A program made the translations under genes and the position numbers. A model generated the notes under the pieces. It was not told the DNA's origin. It saw only the letters and a program-made list of their open reading frames with translations, and ran no database searches. Of a stretch of DNA of 8,847 nt, positions 6,656 through 8,847 are shown one piece after another. Origin of the DNA: Candidatus Babelota bacterium (GTDB lineage Bacteria > JAGOBX01); assembly GCA_017999075.1 (NCBI GenBank), contig JAGOBX010000123.1, forward strand, positions 1 to 8,847, read 5' to 3'. Every line of letters starts with the position of its first letter. The first letter of the stretch is position 1.

Positions 6656-8084
6656 TTCAGATGAAATTAAATTTATTGATACTTCTCTCGGCGATGAAAC
6701 CGGCAGGGTTTTTATATGGGAAAATCGCGTTTTCAGAGCTATACGCAACGATTCTTCAGAACGTGTTAAAGAACTTTTTTCCTGCGGATTGTTATATGAA
6801 CTTATATCAAAAAAAATGTTTCCTGAATCAACCATAACCGAATACGAGATTGAGAATTATTCGCTGATAATAGAGCATAATAAAATTTCGTTTGTCACTT
6901 ATCCGTATGAATGGAGCTGGTCAATGCTGAAAGACGCAGCCTCTTTAATAATTGAAATAAACATTGTATGCATGAAATACGGATATCAGACTAAAGACTG
7001 CCATTCATACAATATTTTATTTGATGGAAGCCGCCCCAAATTTGTTGATCTTGGAAGTTTTGTAAAACGTAATAACAAAGATTCGGGTTGGAATGCGTAT
7101 GAGCAATTTCTGCAATATTATTACTATCCTCTTAAAATCTGGGGAAACGGAAACATGTTTATAGCTAAAGCAGTATTATCAGAATTGTATGAAATGCCTC
7201 ATTATGAATACTGGTATTATAAATTTCCTGTTATACGTTTTTTTAAAGTTGCTAAAATACGCAGGATAATAGAATTATGTTTTAAACTTAGAAAAATATC
7301 AGTGATAGCAAGACGTGAGAACTATAATACTAAAAAATATGCAGGATTTTTAAAAATGGCTGTTTTATTTGATAAATTGAAAATTCTGCCGTTTCAAAAA
7401 ATAGATTTTTATAAGATTCAAAATAAACTTGCCAAATTAACAAATTCAAAATGCGGAGATACGAGATGGTCGGCATACCATAATGCATACAAAGATTCTG
7501 CCGGAAATATAATTCCTTCAGAACGATTTAAATTTGTTATTGACCTGATTTCAAAATATCCTGTTTATTCAGTTGTAGAATTAGCTTGCAATCAAGGTAT
7601 TTTATCAATATTATTAAGCCGCCTGCCTCAAATAAAAAAAATTATCGCTACTGATTATGATGCAAACGCAGTAAATGTTTTATATAATTTCTGTTGTAAA
7701 AATAAAAACGATTATTATTCAAAAATAACGCCTGCTGTAATGAACTGTTTTTATCCTGAAATAGTAGGGCTTTGCATAAGACCTGAAATACGGTTTAAAT
7801 CTGATGTTGTTATTTCATTGGCTCTTACGCATCATCTTATTCTTAGGCAGAACATACCGATAGAATATATTTTTAAAACTTTTGCGTTATATACGGATAA
7901 ATATATAATAACGGAGTTTATGCCTCTTGGAATGTATGATGGTTCAGAAAGGTCAAAAAAAGTAAAACTTCCTGAATGGTATAATATAGAATGGTTCAGA
8001 AATGCATTTAAAAAATATTTTAATTTAGTTATAGAAGAAAAACTGGAGATAAACCGCATATTATTTTTTGGGGAAAAAATATGA
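6645..8084 (+). CDS. Kinase-like domain fused to class I SAM methyltransferase (NoeA-type)
   Basis: A 479-residue two-domain protein, probably modifying the glycan made by this cluster. Residues about 1-185 look like a degenerate kinase/aminoglycoside-phosphotransferase fold: TYPYEWSWSMLKDAA (85-99), then KDCHSYNILFDGSRPKFVDLGSF (117-139), where D118, N123 and D135 fall where the catalytic-loop Asp/Asn and the DFG-like Asp would be. Residues about 290-479 are a Rossmann methyltransferase: motif I is VVELACNQG (310-318), the acidic ribose-binding segment is ATDYD (D337), and SLALTHHLILRQNIP follows later. This layout resembles NoeA-like nodulation methyltransferases from memory; no search was done. 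Start ATG 6645 has an AAGGA site and overlaps the upstream gene by 11 bases; the stop TGA overlaps the next ATG as ATGA. Methyl acceptor and any phosphotransfer are unknown. The methyltransferase call is firm; kinase activity is inference. Confidence 0.82.
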   Translation: MIINSDEIKFIDTSLGDETGRVFIWENRVFRAIRNDSSERVKELFSCGLLYELISKKMFPESTITEYEIENYSLIIEHNKISFVTYPYEWSWSMLKDAASLIIEINIVCMKYGYQTKDCHSYNILFDGSRPKFVDLGSFVKRNNKDSGWNAYEQFLQYYYYPLKIWGNGNMFIAKAVLSELYEMPHYEYWYYKFPVIRFFKVAKIRRIIELCFKLRKISVIARRENYNTKKYAGFLKMAVLFDKLKILPFQKIDFYKIQNKLAKLTNSKCGDTRWSAYHNAYKDSAGNIIPSERFKFVIDLISKYPVYSVVELACNQGILSILLSRLPQIKKIIATDYDANAVNVLYNFCCKNKNDYYSKITPAVMNCFYPEIVGLCIRPEIRFKSDVVISLALTHHLILRQNIPIEYIFKTFALYTDKYIITEFMPLGMYDGSERSKKVKLPEWYNIEWFRNAFKKYFNLVIEEKLEINRILFFGEKI

Positions 8085-8635
8085 TTATAAAAAAAAAAAT
8101 TATTAAATTTCTGCAAGTGATTTTTCAAATGGTTTTTTATAAAGTACGCTTTATGTTTAGAAAAATTAATGTTCATTATACATCGGCGGTATCTTTTTCA
8201 TCACGGCTTAGGCTTATTAATGGTGGCTCAATAACTGTAGGAAAAAATTCTGAAATCAGCGGAGCAGTTATTGAAACAAGAGGCGGTTCTATAAAAATCG
8301 GAGATTATTGTTTTATAGGGCCCTTTTCAGTAGTGTATGGACATGGAGGGCTTTCTATAGGAAATTATGTTATGATAGCTGCACATTCAATAATAATACC
8401 CGCTAATCATGAAATAAAAAAAAACGGGGAATATATGTATTGGCAGCTTGAAAAACGTAAGGGAATAATAATTGAAGATGATGTTTGGATTGGAGCAGGA
8501 TGTAAGATTTTGGATGGGGTGACAATTCGTAAAGGATCTGTTATAGGAGCTGGTTCTGTAGTTACAAAATCAACAGAACCTTATTCGGTAAATGCAGGTG
8601 TACCTGCGAAATTTATTAAATACAGGCCTGAATAA
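8081..8635 (+). CDS. Hexapeptide-repeat O-acyltransferase (WbbJ/Maa-like)
   Basis: A 184-residue left-handed beta-helix acyltransferase, likely acetyl-CoA dependent, that would O- or N-acetylate a sugar of the surface glycan. Residues 7-26 are hydrophobic/basic (IIKFLQVIFQMVFYKVRFMF) and may sit on the membrane. Hexapeptide coils run from about 45 to 106 (SITVGKNSEI, SIKIGDYCFIGPFSVV, LSIGNYVMIAAHSII). The loop PANHEI then supplies the probable catalytic H110, and an excursion (about 111-130) is followed by more coils: IIIEDDVWIGAGCKILDGVTIRKGSVIGAGSVV. The end, SVNAGVPAKFIK, is the family's usual C-terminus. The start ATG overlaps the upstream TGA (ATGA), with a GGGGA-like SD at 8070-8074, so translation is probably coupled. 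Eleven consecutive A residues (8089-8099) fall in codons 3-7. Substrate is unknown; the family is certain. Confidence 0.93.
   Translation: MIIKKKIIKFLQVIFQMVFYKVRFMFRKINVHYTSAVSFSSRLRLINGGSITVGKNSEISGAVIETRGGSIKIGDYCFIGPFSVVYGHGGLSIGNYVMIAAHSIIIPANHEIKKNGEYMYWQLEKRKGIIIEDDVWIGAGCKILDGVTIRKGSVIGAGSVVTKSTEPYSVNAGVPAKFIKYRPE
8089..8099 (+). repeat. Poly(A)11 tract at start of acetyltransferase gene
   Basis: Eleven A residues run through codons 3-7 (I-K-K-K-I) of the acyltransferase gene. It is one of the longest homopolymers in the window and sits where a one-base slip would abolish the product. Long A runs also occur elsewhere here, so AT-rich background may explain it. Confidence 0.6.
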
Positions 8636-8706
8636 AAAATAATATTTTTTGTATGAAAATATAAAAATTAAATTGTTCAGAATGGTATGGTATATAAAAA
8701 AATAAT
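8636..8706. other. Short AT-rich gap before the last gene
   Basis: Seventy-one bases with no gene. No hairpin with GC pairs is visible. TGGTATATA at 8688-8696 looks like an extended -10 box, but it would start transcription almost at the next ATG, and no -35 is well placed. I see no convincing regulatory element. Read-through from the acetyltransferase gene is the simplest reading. Confidence 0.5.
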
Positions 8707-8847
8707 ATGAAAAAAATTCTTATAATATTTCCTGATGAGTGGGTTGCATATTCTCCCACAATATTGAATTTTATTGAATGTTTTAAAAAATGCGGAGAAA
8801 CTTCTGTAATTGCATTTGACACTGAAAAATTCAGTAATAAGGATAAA
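8707..8847 (+). CDS. Probable glycosyltransferase, N-terminal 47 codons only
   Basis: An open frame from ATG 8707 runs off the right edge without a stop. It reads MKKILIIFPDEW followed by VAYSPTILNFIECFKK and ETSVIAFDTEK. A short basic start, a hydrophobic beta strand (ILIIFP), a helix rich in Phe/Lys, and a second strand ending in Asp is the classic opening of a GT-B N-terminal domain, as in GT4-type glycosyltransferases. The place in a polysaccharide cluster, in the same direction as its neighbours, supports this. No SD is apparent; the gap to the acetyltransferase gene is 71 bases. With only 47 residues, other Rossmann-type proteins cannot be excluded. Confidence 0.6.
   Translation, partial: MKKILIIFPDEWVAYSPTILNFIECFKKCGETSVIAFDTEKFSNKDK

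Noticed and set aside
6545-6835. 96-codon minus-strand open frame
   Set aside because: Antisense to two overlapping real genes; its Ser/Cys-rich stretch is just the reverse reading of the alanine-codon hairpin.
7832-8176. 114-codon minus-strand open frame
   Set aside because: Antisense to the methyltransferase C-terminus and acetyltransferase start; no homology features.
8688-8696. Extended -10-like TGGTATATA before the last gene
   Set aside because: It would place the transcription start within a few bases of the ATG, and no -35 lies at a suitable distance.
8616-8822. 68-codon minus-strand open frame across the last gap
   Set aside because: Overlaps the acetyltransferase end and the new glycosyltransferase start on the opposite strand; composition typical of AT-rich shadow frames.
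1-8847. Search for CRISPR arrays, insertion-sequence ends, tRNA genes, riboswitches or defence/toxin systems
   Set aside because: No spaced direct repeats, transposase, tRNA-like cloverleaf or toxin/antitoxin pair could be seen by eye; the window is an ordinary metabolic block followed by a surface-polysaccharide cluster.

Overview
The window is AT-rich (about one third G+C by eye) and densely coded. Every convincing gene is on the + strand, and genes are separated by short gaps or overlap by a few bases. This is a bacterial chromosome using the standard code: TAA, TAG and TGA all end genes here. The slipin gene has a perfect AGGAGG ribosome binding site. Low GC, many poly(A) runs and an amino-acid/housekeeping block next to a surface-glycan block would fit a host-associated or anaerobic low-GC bacterium, for example Elusimicrobiota/Endomicrobia or Spirochaetota. 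That placement is a guess, because no rRNA or marker gene is present.

Left block (1-3115): the 3' three quarters of argH (argininosuccinate lyase, last step of arginine synthesis), then a slipin/stomatin-type SPFH membrane protein, then a hydantoinase/dihydropyrimidinase-family cyclic amidohydrolase. The gaps are 31 and 17 bases, so these three are probably co-transcribed, although their functions are not obviously linked.

Junction (3116-3235): about 120 bases without a gene. It holds a TATAAT hexamer, a perfect 12-base palindrome just upstream of it, and a weak long-range inverted repeat. This is the only place in the window with room for a promoter for the genes to the right. No convincing intrinsic terminator is present.

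Right block (3236 to the window end): a surface-polysaccharide cluster. In order it encodes a 14-helix Wzx-type flippase, a 651-residue GT-B-like surface carbohydrate glycosyltransferase with an extra N-terminal domain, a fused kinase-like plus SAM-methyltransferase protein related to NoeA-type proteins, a left-handed beta-helix O-acetyltransferase, and the first 47 codons of what looks like another glycosyltransferase. The middle genes overlap (11 and 4 bases), which indicates one operon with translational coupling. The inferred joint role is to build a lipid-linked glycan, decorate it by methyl and acetyl transfer, and flip it across the inner membrane.

The items most worth a second look are the kinase-like/methyltransferase fusion (domain order opposite to the chain-terminating WbdD), an 11-A tract at the very start of the acetyltransferase gene that could permit phase variation, and the hydantoinase-like enzyme, which keeps all metal ligands but lacks the substrate-binding tyrosine of true hydantoinases.
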